Shown: positions 11,438 through 23,262, counted from the stretch's first letter. The stretch: DNA of 64,000 nt from Pollenia angustigena (GCA_930367215.1 OV884056.1:85385285-85449284); one strand, 5' to 3'. Notes: generated by a model from the letters alone, not told the origin. Made by a program: numbers and translations.

Positions 11438-12879
11438 TATATACACTTCTACCTTCGATGTAGGGTATAAGAAAGGACAGCTGACATAACTCTCTCTCTC
11501 TTTCTCTCTCTCTTATGAAGTCATTTGTATGAATTCACCTTGATCAGAATTTGAAATCAGTTAAATATTTAAAAGAACAAAAATCTAAATTTTATTAATT
11601 AACTTTTTAAAAAGTCTACAATCAATATAGTCCATATAAAAACGACGTTGAAAAAATAAAAATAAAAAAATCAAATATTAGAATCAATTTAACTATTAAA
11701 ATTCCAAAGTGGCACTTGAATCAGACATTATTGGTTTATGGTTTGCAATAATTTATAAAATTCTTTACGCAATCATCATCAATCCAGGCAAACAACTGCA
11801 CGTTTGAATCTGCTTTAACTTTAAAGTATCTCTATGTGATTGTCTGCTTTAACTATAAAGTGTCTCTATGTGATTGTCATACAAATGGCGGTAGTCACTA
11901 TTTAAATTCATTAATTTTTTTGTTATTTTAAATATTCTTTTATTTTATTTTCTAAAAGCTGGCAAAAATTAATTAGTTGTTAATGAAAGGAAACCTGTTA
12001 AATGTGTTAACATATCAATCAGTTTATTGTTCAAAAATTATTACTTAAATAAATTTTAACACAATATTTTTCTTTGTAAAACAATTATTATAGAAACCGG
12101 TCAAACGCATAGAAAATACCAGGGAAACTAAATTCCAGCTGGTAACTGAACAATAAACATTTTTACAATCTTGCTTTGTCATCGTCCAGACTTGCAATTT
12201 TTGTTGCAGCAATTCTTGCGTTAATTGGTGAGAGGGGTATTCAGTTTCGTGTAGTCTGAAAATCTGGTTAATTTTGTAATTCTCACACTTTTTAACTGGA
12301 AGTTGGCTGTAGGTGTATTTGTATTGATATATAAATATAAAAAAGGAAAGATAAGATGAAAATTTCCAAATTGCAAAACTAGAATTCTATAATCTGGACA
12401 CTAATGCAATTTCGAAGAAAAATTTTAAAAAATAACAAGTCTGGACGATGACTTTGGTATCTAATTATTAACTATAGAATTTATGAATGTGAATGAGTCT
12501 GGTCGTTAAGTGATTGAAAGTACCAACACATGTTTATAAATTAATAGTTTTTTAATTAAATTATTATTAACTACTTACGATTAAGACATTTAACACCATT
12601 TCTTGTGTTAAATCTAGAAAATATGTTTTATTTTCTTGATGGGAAATATTTAAACATTAACGTTACTGACATTTTAAAATCCTTAACTTTACTAATCCTG
12701 TTAAGGCGAGTCATTGTTTTGTTTGTACAAGAACAAAATGTTGGCAGAATAATTTATTCCTGTTCATTGATAAGGGGATCACTCATGGCACGACAACTCA
12801 TATAAAAAGCAAAAATATCAATCAATATATTGTATAGCAATATTGTCACAGATATAAATCCCGCAAATAACGAGACTAG
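11438..12879. other. Stretch without recognisable gene; short tandem and CT repeats
   Basis: Contains a CT-rich microsatellite near 11491-11513, whose surroundings (GGACAGC, CATAACTCTCTC, then ATTCACCTTGAT) recur at 35050-35131. A 34-bp unit ending TCTCTATGTGATTGT is repeated twice at about 11810-11877. The segment 12720-12810 resembles 41120-41240 (shared ACAAAATGTTGG and ATGGCACGACAAC), so it is part of another dispersed repeat. No gene is supported. Confidence 0.5.
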
Positions 12880-13420
12880 TCCATACATGCATGTAAAGAG
12901 TAGTCAATAAAGGAGTAGGAGTACTCCAAAACTACTCCAAATATATGGGTAAAAGGTGGTCCATTTAACATTGTGTGGACCATATAACCCACCGAAGTAG
13001 TCCCTAAACTACTCCATGGATTACTTAAGTGGGTTAGTTTTAAAAGTACTCCATGTTACTACAGTATGGAGTACCCTTAAGGGGTAGTTTAAGCATTTTT
13101 CTGTTTCATGTTTTACCAATCGCCTTTCATGGTGTGTACTGCTATTATTAAATATATATACTTGGTGTTCTTAATTTTTTTTACCTTTTTTCCACAAATT
13201 TCACAAACTTTCACTTTTAAATAAACAATTAATAATGGACACCGTCAGGGCTACCAATGTGTAATTCTGTAAACTATAGAAAAGTATACATCATGCAGTT
13301 GTTGGCAGCACTGCATGTTAATTTCTTATAACATGGTCCATACTACAGTACATTTTACCATGTTGTTAGTAGTCCATTTAAGCCACAATGGACCACGTAG
13401 TCCAATATTGTCTGTACAAA
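12880..13420. repeat. Cluster of ACTACTCC / AGTCCA motifs, probable MITE
   Basis: Both orientations of ACTACTCC-, GTACTCC- and GTCCAT-type motifs are concentrated at 12885-13100 and again at 13330-13410. The sequences just outside are similar in direct orientation (CAATATTGTC followed by ATATAAA.CCC). This looks like a non-autonomous element rich in subterminal binding sites, but clean termini and a target duplication could not be set. Confidence 0.4.
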
Positions 13421-14408
13421 TATAAACCCCCTTACCATACGAGCAATAAGTTTCAATAATTGGCCATATGTGCCCTGTATAAATTTGTGTTAGAACATAC
13501 ATATGCTCTGCAATAAATGCCAAAACACATTGCCGAGCTATTATCTTTTTACACAAGCTGTCAAATTCAATGGCCATTTTCATCAGAGTTGTTTTTTCTC
13601 TATGTATACAAAATAAGGAAAAACTTATTAATGTATTTTTAAAACACTACAAATAAGAACAACTGAGTTATAACTCGCCTTTTAAGCATCTTTTGAATTT
13701 CAATCGAAATAACACACGACCTCTCATCAGCATTCTCTATCTCTCTTTCTAAGTCTAGGATCAGACAAATTGCCCTTTGCTTTGCCATTTTGTCTTAATT
13801 TTCTTCTAAACTTGGTCGGTTGTTCACAAAACACGGACAAAATTTGTTAATTCCTCTGTCCATATTCTGTTTTCTACTCAAAATTGCCCTATCTGATCCA
13901 GCACTTACTTAAATTGCAAAACCTCAATTTACTTTCTTTCGCTCTACTGATGCTTTGTTGACATTTCTTTAAAGCAAATCTTTTTCTGCAAACAGTGTTC
14001 AAATCTAATCATAATTATAAAAACAACTCCAACTACACAAACAATTATTAATGACAAGTCGAATATTAAATAGGGAACAATTTGTTGTTCTTAAATTCTC
14101 AAACAAATTATTCGAACAATGAATTTAAATAAGTTATTTAAAATAAAATAAAAACAACAAAGTTTCACACGCTTAAATAATGTTTTTGTTGAAAGTGGAT
14201 TCGTTGTAAATACTTCCTTAACTAAAAAAAAATATAGAAATATATAAATTAATATTCATCAATAAATTATAGATTTTTTAACATACACAACAATATCTTT
14301 TTGTTTATTTTTATTTAACGTATTCAACACACTTAACATGTGACAGTTTTCAGAATAATGTGACAACTTTAAACAACAAATACCGGTTACTTTTCAAAAT
14401 ATTTGATA
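13421..14408. other. Stretch without recognisable gene
   Basis: AT-rich. An imperfect inverted pair (GGATCAGACAAATTGCCC near 13756 and the complement near 13883-13902) suggests one more short MITE, but the ends are unclear. Nothing else is supported. Confidence 0.4.
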
Positions 14409-14499
14409 AACAGGGTTATCCATTTAGTACCGCCGCTTTGGTAAGGCTGTCAGCTAATAAATATCTGTCATCAGAAGTGTCATTAATTTAGTGAAAGGT

Positions 14500-15560
14500 T
14501 TTCCAGTTACGAATATGGATCGTTAAGCGACCGAAAAACTTTAGAAATAGCTAAAACTTCTACAAAAGTGGTAGTTCAAACGTGGCCACTTTTCGAGCCT
14601 TCAGAGGTGAGTATGGTCGTCATAATCGACCTATTGTTCAAGGAACTGTTAAGATTATAAAGAAATTTGAAGAGACTGGAAGCGTTACAGCTGTGATCAT
14701 TCCAGTGATTCATCTGTTCTGCTAGTGAAAGTGTGGCGGATAATACGAATTTGTCGATTCCACGGCGTTGACAGCAATTGGGGTTATCTTACGACTTATT
14801 ATGGCGTATTTTCAATTTGGATTTGCACCTCCATCCATAAAAAATCCAGCTCACGCAACAATTCAAGCCGGCTTAATATTCACAGCGTCGTAGATATGCT
14901 GATTGTGAACTAGAGCAACAAGCTTTCAATGCTGATTTTTCAAACAAAATTTTCTTTAGCAATGAAGCTCATTTCTCACTAGGTGGTTAAGCAACAAGCA
15001 AATCTGTCGCATATGGGGCTCGGAGAACCCACAAGTGATTGTTGTAAAGCTATTGCATCCGGAAAAAGTGACTGTTTGGTGCGCATAATGGTCTTGAGGT
15101 GTCATTGGGATGTATTTGGATAATGATAGAAGAACCGTTACCGTGCCAATTCATAGCGCTATGGCCATATGATAACCGACTTCTCTTTGGCCTGCAGTTG
15201 AAGCTTATGAACTGGACACAATACGACCGGTTTTGGCTTTATAGTATCGAAAGTTTCCAGAACGCGTAATTTCACGTTTTGGCGGCGTCAATTGGCCACC
15301 AAGTTTATGCGATTAAACGCCGTTAGACTTTTTTTGCAAAGCTACTTCAAAGTCCGTGTCTACGCGGATAATGCCCTTATGTTGGAGTAAATAAAAAACC
15401 AACATTCGTTAAATTATCGCCGAGATAGCGCCCGAAGTGTGCAAAAAATTGGTCGAAAACTATTTTAAAAGGATCAACTGCTGCAACCACTCTAGAGGCG
15501 GTCATTTAAATGACATTGTATTTAGTACGCAATGGCAAGGTCCAAGCATTATATTGGAAC
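14500..15560 (+). pseudogene. mariner-like transposase pseudogene, copy A
   Basis: Broken plus-strand coding for a DD41D-type mariner transposase. Readable parts run from a helix-turn-helix region (YKSGSSNVATFRAF, then EYGRHNRP) through KKFEETGSV, the conserved KQICRIWGSENPQ and HPEKVTVWC stretch, to FGGVNWPP, TPLDFF (third catalytic aspartate retained) and the C-terminal CKKLVENYF. The first catalytic region survives only as a damaged N.AHFSL-like sequence. It cannot make an active protein. Confidence 0.75.
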
Positions 15561-15623
15561 AAACGCTTCATCGAAATCAGGTGTCCCTACAAGTAATGAA
15601 TAAGCGAATCATCATATTTTTCA

Positions 15624-17357
15624 GAACCACGAGTCCGCAATAGAAGGCTATCTAAACAGCCTAGACGCCACAAAAAACTCCAATTATAGCTTATGGAAGG
15701 CTGTGCGGCAAAACACACATGAAAAACACACATGAAAAATTAAACGCTTTCGCGGGCCACCTTGAGAAAGTTTTCACGCCACATGATGCACATACTTGTT
15801 CCTGTCGTCCAATCATTCCTGATAAGGTAAACCATCCATTAAAATTTAACATAACTCAAGTAAAATCTGCAATAGAAAAAGTGAATATTAGAAAATCTCC
15901 CGGACCTGACCGCATCACAGGGTCAATGATAAGAAACCTACCATCGTCTGCTTCCAGAATCTTGCTGCTCATTTTTAACGCTATATTAAGAGTCGGATAC
16001 TTCCCATCCTCATGGAAGAGGTCTATAATTGTTATGATTCCCAAGCCAGGAAAAGATGCTAGCCAGGTTGCGTCGTACAGACCGATAAGCTTATTGTCAA
16101 TCCTATCGAAGCTTTTCGAACAAATATTCGTTTTAAGTATAACTCCTCATCTAAATGAACACGACATCATCCCGGACCACCAGTTCGGATTCAGAGCGAA
16201 ACATGGTACAATAGAACAAGTGCATAGAATTGTCACCCTTATTAGATCGGCGTTTGAGAAAAAGCAATACTGCTCAGCACTGTTTATAGACATTTCCCAA
16301 GCTTTTGACAAAGTTTGGCATGATGGGCTACTCATCAAAATAAAACGAATGCTTCCTCAAAACACTCACAAGCTTCTGGAGAGCTATCTAACAGGCAGAA
16401 CATTCATAGTAAGGTCGCAAGATAAATACTCCCCCCTCAAGATTTCTGCTGGTGTTCCCCAAGGCAGCATATTAGGACCGCTTCTATATAATATACACAG
16501 CGGATATGCCAACAAACCTGAGCACGCATACCTCTACATTTGCAGACGACACAGCATTTATTAGCGTTAACCATGACCCAAAAGTCGCATCGCAAAATCT
16601 GCAGTCCCACATCAATGAACTAGAGGCCTGGCTAGAAAAATGGAGAATAAAGGTTAACCCGGCTAAATGTGCTCACTTAACTTTCACGCTCAGAAGACAA
16701 ACGTGCCCAGCTGTAAAAATAAATAACATCACTGTTCCGGTAGAAAACCATGTTAAGTACTTGGGAATTCATATAGATAGACGCTTGACCTGGTCGCGTC
16801 ATATTGAAGCGAAAATAACGGCTATGAAACTTAAAGCAGCTCAACTACATTGGCTTCTCGGTCGAAACTCAAAATTGTCCTTAGACAACAAAATTCTCTT
16901 ATACAAGTCCATCATAAAACCAATATGGACATATGGCATCCAATTATGGGTACTGCATGCGCATCTAACATCCAAAAGCTTCAAAGAAGACAGTCTAGAA
17001 TATTACGACAAATTGTCTGCGCCTAATGGTATATACGTAATGAAATTATCCACAGAGATCTCAACGTCCCCACTATCCAGGAGGAAATTAAAAAATATTC
17101 AATAAGCTGCATCGATAAACAAATGGTCCACCCTAACTACCTCGCTCGGGGTTTGCTTCAGTTCGAAGGTCACCAGAGGCTAAAAAGAACCGATACTTTA
17201 AGCCTAACTAGAAGACATTTTTAAAATTTGAATACAGCAGTAAGTGGTTACACTGGTAACAACTAATAAACAACAAGTAGAATTAAGATTTGAATACATA
17301 TTGTAAATTTCGATAAGAAAGATTCAATAATAAAAATAAATTTAAAAAAAAAAAAAA
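15624..17357 (+). mobile_element. Jockey-like LINE, 5'-truncated, with poly(A) and target duplication
   Basis: A non-LTR retrotransposon insertion bounded by a 13-bp direct repeat ATCATATTTTTCA (15611-15623 and 17358-17370). It ends in a poly(A) run (17344-17357). The 5' end starts inside ORF2, so the endonuclease domain and ORF1 are missing, as is usual for 5'-truncated LINE copies. It lies inside the mariner relic, whose right end resumes after the second repeat. Confidence 0.92.
15625..17224 (+). pseudogene. Jockey-like reverse transcriptase (ORF2) fragment
   Basis: The sequence begins with a conserved pre-RT segment (SAIEGYLNSL...SLWKAV), has a short deletion or shift near 15720, then runs open to 16564 with RT motifs in order: RKSPGPDRITG, SYRPISLLS, DHQFGFR, FIDISQAFDKVWH (motif A aspartate) and AGVPQGSILGPLLY. 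A frameshift near 16500 moves motif C (FADDTAF) into another frame, which continues with GIHIDRRLTW and the LINE C-terminal region to a stop at 17224 after another shift near 17000. The motifs and the poly(A) tail support the jockey/I-like group of LINEs; the exact clade is not certain. Non-functional copy. Confidence 0.88.
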
Positions 17358-17510
17358 ATCATATTTTTCACGTTAGCGTTAAGAAAATGATGGGAGAAAC
17401 GATAGAAAACTTTATTTTCTAACGTGAAAAAATGATGATTTGTTCATTCATTTCTTAAAGGGGTGTTTAAGTTAACTTTACTTTTGAAACCGGCAAATGG
17501 ATAACCTGTT

Positions 17511-18163
17511 ATAAAATATAAAACCTCTGGCTACTCACACCCACAAAATTTCTTTAAGCTAACTTTGTTTTCTTAATCGTTAGTTTTCAATCTTAAACTT
17601 GACTTATTCTTATGATCAAGAGTCCCCGCCTTTAGAATGCAATATATACAGTGCAGTAACTAACCGGTTTTTACATTTTATTCAGACTATTCAAGCGTGT
17701 GAATGAACACTAATCGTAAAAAATTATTATTCTATTTATAATTACACAATTTTATTTTTTTTTTTTTTTTTTTTGTAAATTATTTTTTCATTTCTTGTTC
17801 AATAAACTGTTAAATCTTGATTAACATGATCTCACATATCAAATGTTTTAAGTTTTTTTTTTTGCAGCCAGTATTTATGTTTTAATTTTGCCCATAAGTG
17901 GTGTCGATTAGAGTCGTATCTGGTTTATATCTATTATAACTTTCTATATTGTTTCTGATGTAATTGTCCAATACTTTTACAATCATATGCATTTAAATTA
18001 AGGAAGTCAGTAAATGTTTCTTTTAAACTGTTATTATCTTAATTATCGAACTTGATTTGTATTAAATGTCTTGATATGAATGATTAGATAGTTTTCTTGT
18101 CTAAAAGTCCAGTTTGTAAGTTGTCCATTCCTGTTTGTTATACCTATTAGCTAACGAATTTTA
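17511..18163. other. AT-rich stretch, nothing recognised
   Basis: Contains a long T run near 17755-17774 and no convincing open frame or inverted repeat. Nothing called. Confidence 0.45.
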
Positions 18164-19278
18164 TACCATGTTCACACTTGGGTTCTTAAACGCGTTTAAG
18201 TAACTCGAACGTGATTAACCCCCGTTTCTACATGCAAGTTCAAGTTCGAAAAACTCAACACACTCACACTTTTTCACTAACATTCACAGAATTTTTTACT
18301 TTCAGCCAATCGCCTGTTTCCTCGATTTTTCGTTGATAATACGTTTACACTACTTGCAAGTAATAACTTGCATGTGGAAACGTAGGCTAAGCTTTATTCA
18401 CATCAATATCGAGATGATTACCCATACATTGAAGTAATTTGTTAATCATTTCAAATTGTCATGATTACAACTAAATCACTTCATTAATCAAATAAAATCC
18501 TCTAAACAAACTTCAAACTGAGTATAATGTAAAATCGGCCAACATGAACGTGTAGTACCGTCCACGATTTCTGCTAAATGCTTTTATTTTTTCCTTCACT
18601 CATAAATTTTCACATTTTCATCAGTAATATGTTTAAAATAATCTTCTGTTAACTTTATAAAAGTATTTTTATCCATTTTTAATACTTTAAAGAATTATAA
18701 ATAAGTATGTTGTGTTTTTTCTTAATCCTCTGTCATCTTAATCATCTCAAATGTTATGTGAACGGCTTTGATTAACTTAAGGGCATAATAAACCACACAA
18801 AATGCTTGTCAAACAAACACATTGTTTCCGTTTGGGGTTTGCCAATAAACAACACAAATATTCTCCGTACAAACATTAATTTTCATTTTTGTTTTGTTTT
18901 CAATGAATGCAGATGCCAAAGTGCTGCGGCAATTTTGTTGTTTTTTTTTTGCTTAAAACGGAGAAGAAATTATAAAATAAAGGAAAAAAATTTAAAGAAA
19001 AAAGTGATTTATACTACTAAAAAAATTTAATTTAATATTAAAAATTAATTGAATTTGACAAATATCCAACATGTCTGCCAAATATTAAAAATGTTTAATA
19101 TTTCTGCAAACATTTCTTCAAATGTTTGTCCAAACAGGAAACACCCCAATTAACAACACAAAATGTTTGTACAAACGTAAAATTTTGACATGTTTGCCAA
19201 GCCATTTGTGAGGTTTATTATGCCTTTTACTCAACATTTTGCTTAAACGCGTTTAAAATCTCAAGTGTGACCATAGTA
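18164..19278. mobile_element. 1.1-kb TTA-flanked element holding nested MITEs
   Basis: Termini TACCATGTTCACACTTG and the complement of CAAGTGTGACCATAGTA are inverted copies flanked by TTA on both sides (18161-18163 and 19279-19281). Inside are at least two more inverted-repeat structures: about 18222-18390 (CCCGTTTCTACATGCAAG with its complement) and about 18782-19222 (GGGCATAATAAACC with its complement). The unnested element would be only a few hundred bp. No coding region; the 74-aa frame at 18806 is low complexity. Confidence 0.65.
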
Positions 19279-19767
19279 TTAAACTCTACGAGCCAGTTTT
19301 TGACTTAAACTTCACCGATTAAATTTAAATTAATCTTTGAAAGTCGTTTTCGAGTAGAAGATTATTTATTTCAATTTGCTTGCTAGTTTAAACGCTTAAA
19401 GTTGGCGGTTTACACTTGCAACAGAACTGTCAAAAGTACGAACAGCTGAGAAAAGGAAATATGTATTACTTATGAATGTTAAAACAATTATAAAAAAATT
19501 ATTAAAATGGACTTTTTAAGTCATACAGAACAGATATCGGTTTGATTGCTTTATTTTAGGCTACACGCTACTAATCTTGTACTTGTACGTTTTATCGTAC
19601 GATTTGTGTTTTCGTGTATACTCACCATAACTGCCCGTCTATACCAGAGATAATTATTGCGACATATATTGCAGTAAATGTCAAAATTATTGATTTGTTT
19701 TTTATTTAATCTAATAGGGCCTAAGGTTAATTAATGTAAATAAAAAGCAATTTTTTATTACAGTTTT
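19279..19767. other. Stretch without recognisable gene
   Basis: No open frame or clear repeat is seen until the 3' region of the Penelope-like element begins, somewhere near 19740. Confidence 0.4.
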
Positions 19768-19806
19768 CCCGACGTTTCGTCGATTTTTTGTCGACTTTTT
19801 CAAGGG
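19768..19806 (-). ncRNA. Decayed hammerhead-ribozyme-like motif of Penelope-like element
   Basis: On the minus strand: CCC, then TTGAAAA, stem II (GTCGA/TCGAC with a 7-nt A-rich loop), GAAAC, GTC and GGG. This is the layout of the small type-I hammerheads known from Penelope-like retroelements: a CCC/GGG stem I and GAAAC-GUC around the cleavage site. However, the core CUGAUGA is changed to UUGAAAA, losing the G8 position needed for catalysis, so it is predicted to be inactive. It lies about 180 bp downstream of the Penelope reading frame, in the expected place. Confidence 0.6.
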
Positions 19807-19984
19807 AGCGTCTATTTAAAATTTTTTAAAAATATATAAATTAACATGAATACAAATAAATTACATTAAAAAAGTTAAACTTACAATATGAGCTTTTCAC
19901 ATTAAATTTCTCCTTTTACATGTAACATTAAACATATAAAACATAAAGCATAAATTTAAAGTTAAACACATATCAAAACAAGTA

Positions 19985-21300
19985 TCACTGTAACGATTTA
20001 GTAATAGCAACCCTATAATTTGCGCTAATATTGTTAGTGTCTTCTTTGACATTCATCGCTTTCTTTATGTTTTCTTGTATCCTTAGACTTTCTGTTGTAA
20101 ATCTCGTCTTATCCCCCCTTACTTTATCTAGTATTCGCACCCCATCAAAATCAATTTTATGTTGTGTATTTAAAATGTGTGTTGATAATGCTGTCGTTTC
20201 TTTTTTCCTTTGTATATCCATCATATGTTCTCCCATTCTAGTTTCAAGGGATCGTTTTGTTGTTCCAATGTATATGAGTTCGCAACTTTGTTCGTTATTC
20301 CCTTTACATTGTAATTCGTACACAATGTTGTTTTGTTGTTGTTTGTCTATTGGAGCTTTTATTGCAGAGAATATGGTGCTAAGTGTTTTATTGGGTTTAT
20401 AAGCAAAGCTTATATTATTTGTTTCTATTGACGTTCGTATGTTTTTATTATCAGTGAGGCCAGGGATGTATTTTACACTGTAAAAGTATTTTTGTTCTTT
20501 TTCTATATTAGTGGTGTTATTATCATTTTTGTTTTTTATTTGCGTAATTGTGTCTTCTATTAGTGTTGATATAAGTTTATTTGGGAAACTATTGCTTTTA
20601 AGGATATTGAAAATTATATTTTTGTTTTTAGTGTGAAAAAGTTCATCGCTTATGTGTAAAATCCTGGAGATGAAATTTTTACTAGTGTTAATTATTTGAT
20701 TTTTCGGTTGGGTTGCGTGGAAATTCATTGTCCTTCCTGATGAGGTCTCCTTAGCGAACCAGTCAAAAATTATGGAATTTTTCCTTCGAATTAGTTTGGT
20801 GTCCAGGCACGCTATTTCCTGATTTTTCTCCCTTTCAATTGTGAATTGTATCTTAGGATGATACTTGTTAAATGTGGACAAAATTTCTTCTTGGTCGTCT
20901 GATTTGATGATCGCTAAGATATCATCTTTGTTACAAGATTTATAAGCGATTCATAATGATTCATTTAACTATGTATTTGATAAAAATGTTCTAATTTTTT
21001 TATTTTTCTATCGCACTGTCAAGCAGGTTGTCAAGTATTATGTCTGCGATTGTTAGGGATAGTGGGTTGCCCATGGGCATGCCAAAAATTTGGTTATATA
21101 TTTTATCTTTGTATATAAAATAATTATTATCATTAAGACAAAATTGGAGAATTTTAAGAAATTGAGAGCTTGACATTTTTGTGTGATTTTTTATTACGTT
21201 CCATTTTCCCATTATTGTTCTTATTGCCGTTCTAACTGGAATGTTAGTAAATAATGAGATGACATCAAATGATACAATTGTTTCCGATCTATCAAGTTTT
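19985..21300 (-). pseudogene. Penelope-like element: RT remnant and GIY-YIG endonuclease
   Basis: The minus-strand RT part (21300 down to 20885) contains SETIVSFDVISLFTNIP-like coding, then GMPMGNPLSLTIADI, the fingers/palm signature of Penelope-type reverse transcriptases. A broken stretch near 20940 retains DDILAIIKSDDQEE, but the expected YVDD box reads NKDD. The 298-aa frame 20881-19985 continues with ACLDTKL, a YSVKYIPGL motif and a C-terminal GIY-YIG endonuclease: IVYEL, then IYIGTTKRSLETRMGEH with the catalytic arginine near residue 215, and a likely catalytic glutamate near residue 264 (TTESL). The 5' part of the RT is missing, as in typical truncated copies. Retrotransposition function is lost, though the endonuclease portion is still open. 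Confidence 0.9.
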
Positions 21301-21667
21301 ATGTTGGTGAGTTGTTTTTAACTTCTATTGAGTTTTTTACGTTTCAGAGATTAAATGTTTTAAAATTGTTCCAATGTACCTGGACTGATGACACAAAAGG
21401 TTATTATGTTATCTTTAATGTAGACAGCTATTTTTTGTACATATTTATTGCCAACAATTTATGTTGCAATAATTGTTACTCCATTTTCGTTGACAATTAT
21501 TGCTGACATAAAACGTCAAATTTTGTTATCAATTGAAAAAAAGAAGCATAAAAGAAAAATATAAAAGCAAAGAAATTAAATTTGTGAAATGGTAGCAAAT
21601 TATAATTGTAGCAAAAGAATTAAATTTTTTTAATGAGTTTAATAAACACTAAAATAAAATTACAACA

Positions 21668-21897
21668 ATTATTTTTATTAATATAATTTTTATTCTTATT
21701 CGACCTTAATTATTTAAATTTAAGTTTGAGTTCTTTTTTATATAAAAATATTAATTTTATTAATTCTTTTTTTTTTTTTTTGTTAAAGTAAAATTAATAT
21801 TTTTATATAAAAAAAGACCTCAAGCTTAAACAAATTAATATACATTTTAATAATAAAGTCGAATAAGAAAGAATTTAAATCAATAAAAATAATTTTT
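21668..21897. repeat. AT-rich palindrome with ~100-bp arms
   Basis: The left arm (from about 21668) contains TTCTTATTCGACCTTAATT and TTTTTTATATAAAAATATTAA. The right arm, ending near 21897, carries the same order on the other strand. The T-run centre is about 20 bp. The arms carry scattered mismatches. It has no coding capacity and is probably a foldback-type MITE; the target duplication is unclear. Confidence 0.6.
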
Positions 21898-22079
21898 GCA
21901 AGATAGCGCCTGGTTTTACACTGCACCTTCTTCCTTGACTTTTTTCAAATTATGAGTTAACATATGTAAATACGTTTTCCCATGCCTTTAACATAAGCTG
22001 AGCATTAAGAAATATTGCTTTGTTATTCTGCCGACGTTATTGCCAACTGGCTGAGATATTTATCTTTAGTGAAGACCTA

Positions 22080-22229
22080 GGGTAAGGATTCACACTATGA
22101 AAATTTTGTTTTAGAAAGTCTTGGTTTAGCGGCGGGAGGAAAGAGAAAAATAGCTTGCTCTCTTCCCCTTTGACCAATAAACTCAAACTTTCTGAAAGAA
22201 CCCTTCATAGTGTGAATACAGACTTACCC
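22080..22229. mobile_element. 150-bp MITE, GGGTAAGGATTCACAC type
   Basis: Left arm GGGTAAGGATTCACACTATG; the right arm is the complement of CATAGTGTGAATACAGACTTACCC. The target duplication is not resolved. The ATTCACAC core resembles the ends of other short MITEs in this window. Non-coding. Confidence 0.55.
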
Positions 22230-22318
22230 AATAAAACTATTAATCCTGGTTCAATCTTAACCCCAAAAACTCACTCGAATTTTTCTTTAGTTAAACTTTC
22301 AAATGAATAATTTTTTGA

Positions 22319-22368
22319 ACTAACATTTAAAACAAAATCTAAAAATTTGTTTTTGTTTTAAATGTTAG
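22319..22368. repeat. Short hairpin
   Basis: CTAACATTTAAAACAAAA and its complement TTTTGTTTTAAATGTTAG are separated by about 14 bases. This is a strong short hairpin without further context. It may be the centre of an older inverted-repeat element. Confidence 0.45.
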
Positions 22369-23100
22369 TGACTCGTTTAACTTTTGCGCTCAAGTTCTAA
22401 AAACAGGCAGTAAAACATTTTGGCAAATTGCGTAATTTAAAAAAAAAAGTAGTCTACTTTGATAAATTAAAATTCATGCGACAATAAAACAAAAAATATT
22501 TTAATGATTTACAACGTTATAAATTAATGGAGTGGATTTGAAATATATGAATTTATTTACGAGTGTTGTTTGATAAAGTTTTCTTTTTCATATTCAATTA
22601 TTTATTAAATCGTCATATATAAAATATACTAACAATAATACAGGCCTGCAAAATTTGAAAAAAGTCAAAACCCTGGGATCCTCCATCACATCAGCTTTTC
22701 CCGACATCTTCGCTAAAAGTTTAAAAAAAAACCTTGTTAGTCGACATTTGCGAAACGTTATAATTGTCCGAATTTACCTTTATTTATAAAATCTGATATG
22801 TTGTCTGAATGTCCTAGCAATTACCTTAAAAATAAATGTTTAATCTTTGTTATATCTTGTTCCTTCTCTGAGATATCTTAACCTGAAATTTAAAAAGCTC
22901 GATTTTCGCTATATTCATGATATTTTCGATATATTATTTTTTGCAAATTTTTTGTGTGGTTTTTTTTATAATATTTTTATAATTTTTGTATTTCTTTTTA
23001 AGATTTTGTTTAGGTTTTTATCATAGATATTGCAAAAACCTGATATGTTGGAAGAATTCTGTGTACAAATTCGGATTCAGCGCAACTCAAACATTTTTTT

Positions 23101-23262
23101 AATTTTTTTTTTCAATTCCCTAAGCTATACCCTGCGAAGCTCAGCGCTTGTCTGCAGGAAAGAAACCAGAGTCTCTGGCGGGAATCGAATTCGCAACCCC
23201 GGCGCTGATAGGCTAGCTCGCTACCAGCTAGTCTACCGGGGCACTCAAACGAGTACACTCTG
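23101..23262 (-). mobile_element. tRNA-derived SINE
   Basis: On the minus strand, a tRNA-like head contains an A-box-like TAGACTAGCTGGTAGCGAGC and a B-box-like GGTTGCGAATTCGATTCC, the internal promoter parts for RNA polymerase III. A short unrelated body follows (CTTTCCTGCAGACAAGCG...) and ends in an A-run on that strand near 23102-23112. This order (tRNA-like head, body, A tail) fits a SINE better than a working tRNA gene, since no proper acceptor-stem pairing or anticodon arm can be drawn. The flanking target duplication was not resolved. Confidence 0.65.

Larger units (their letters stand above)
14409..17510 (+). mobile_element. mariner-like (DD41D type) element fossil split by a LINE
   Basis: The left end AACAGGGTTATCCATTT (14409) and the right end, complement of AAATGGATAACCTGTT (17510), are inverted copies; flanks are TA-like with one uncertain base. 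Between them, plus-strand coding fragments include EYGRHNRP, KKFEETGSV, KQICRIWGSENPQ, KLLHPEKVTVWCA, FGGVNWPP and CKKLVENYFKRI in the order expected of the mariner/Tc1-type transposase seen intact at 52485-53399. Many stops and frameshifts separate them. The catalytic segments around the second aspartate have been lost. The LINE at 15624-17357 was inserted near the 3' end of the gene, so the mariner is older than the LINE. Confidence 0.85.

Noticed and set aside
23150..23245. Functional tRNA gene
   Set aside because: The A and B boxes are present but no complete cloverleaf with acceptor stem and anticodon loop can be drawn; the A tail and body indicate a SINE.
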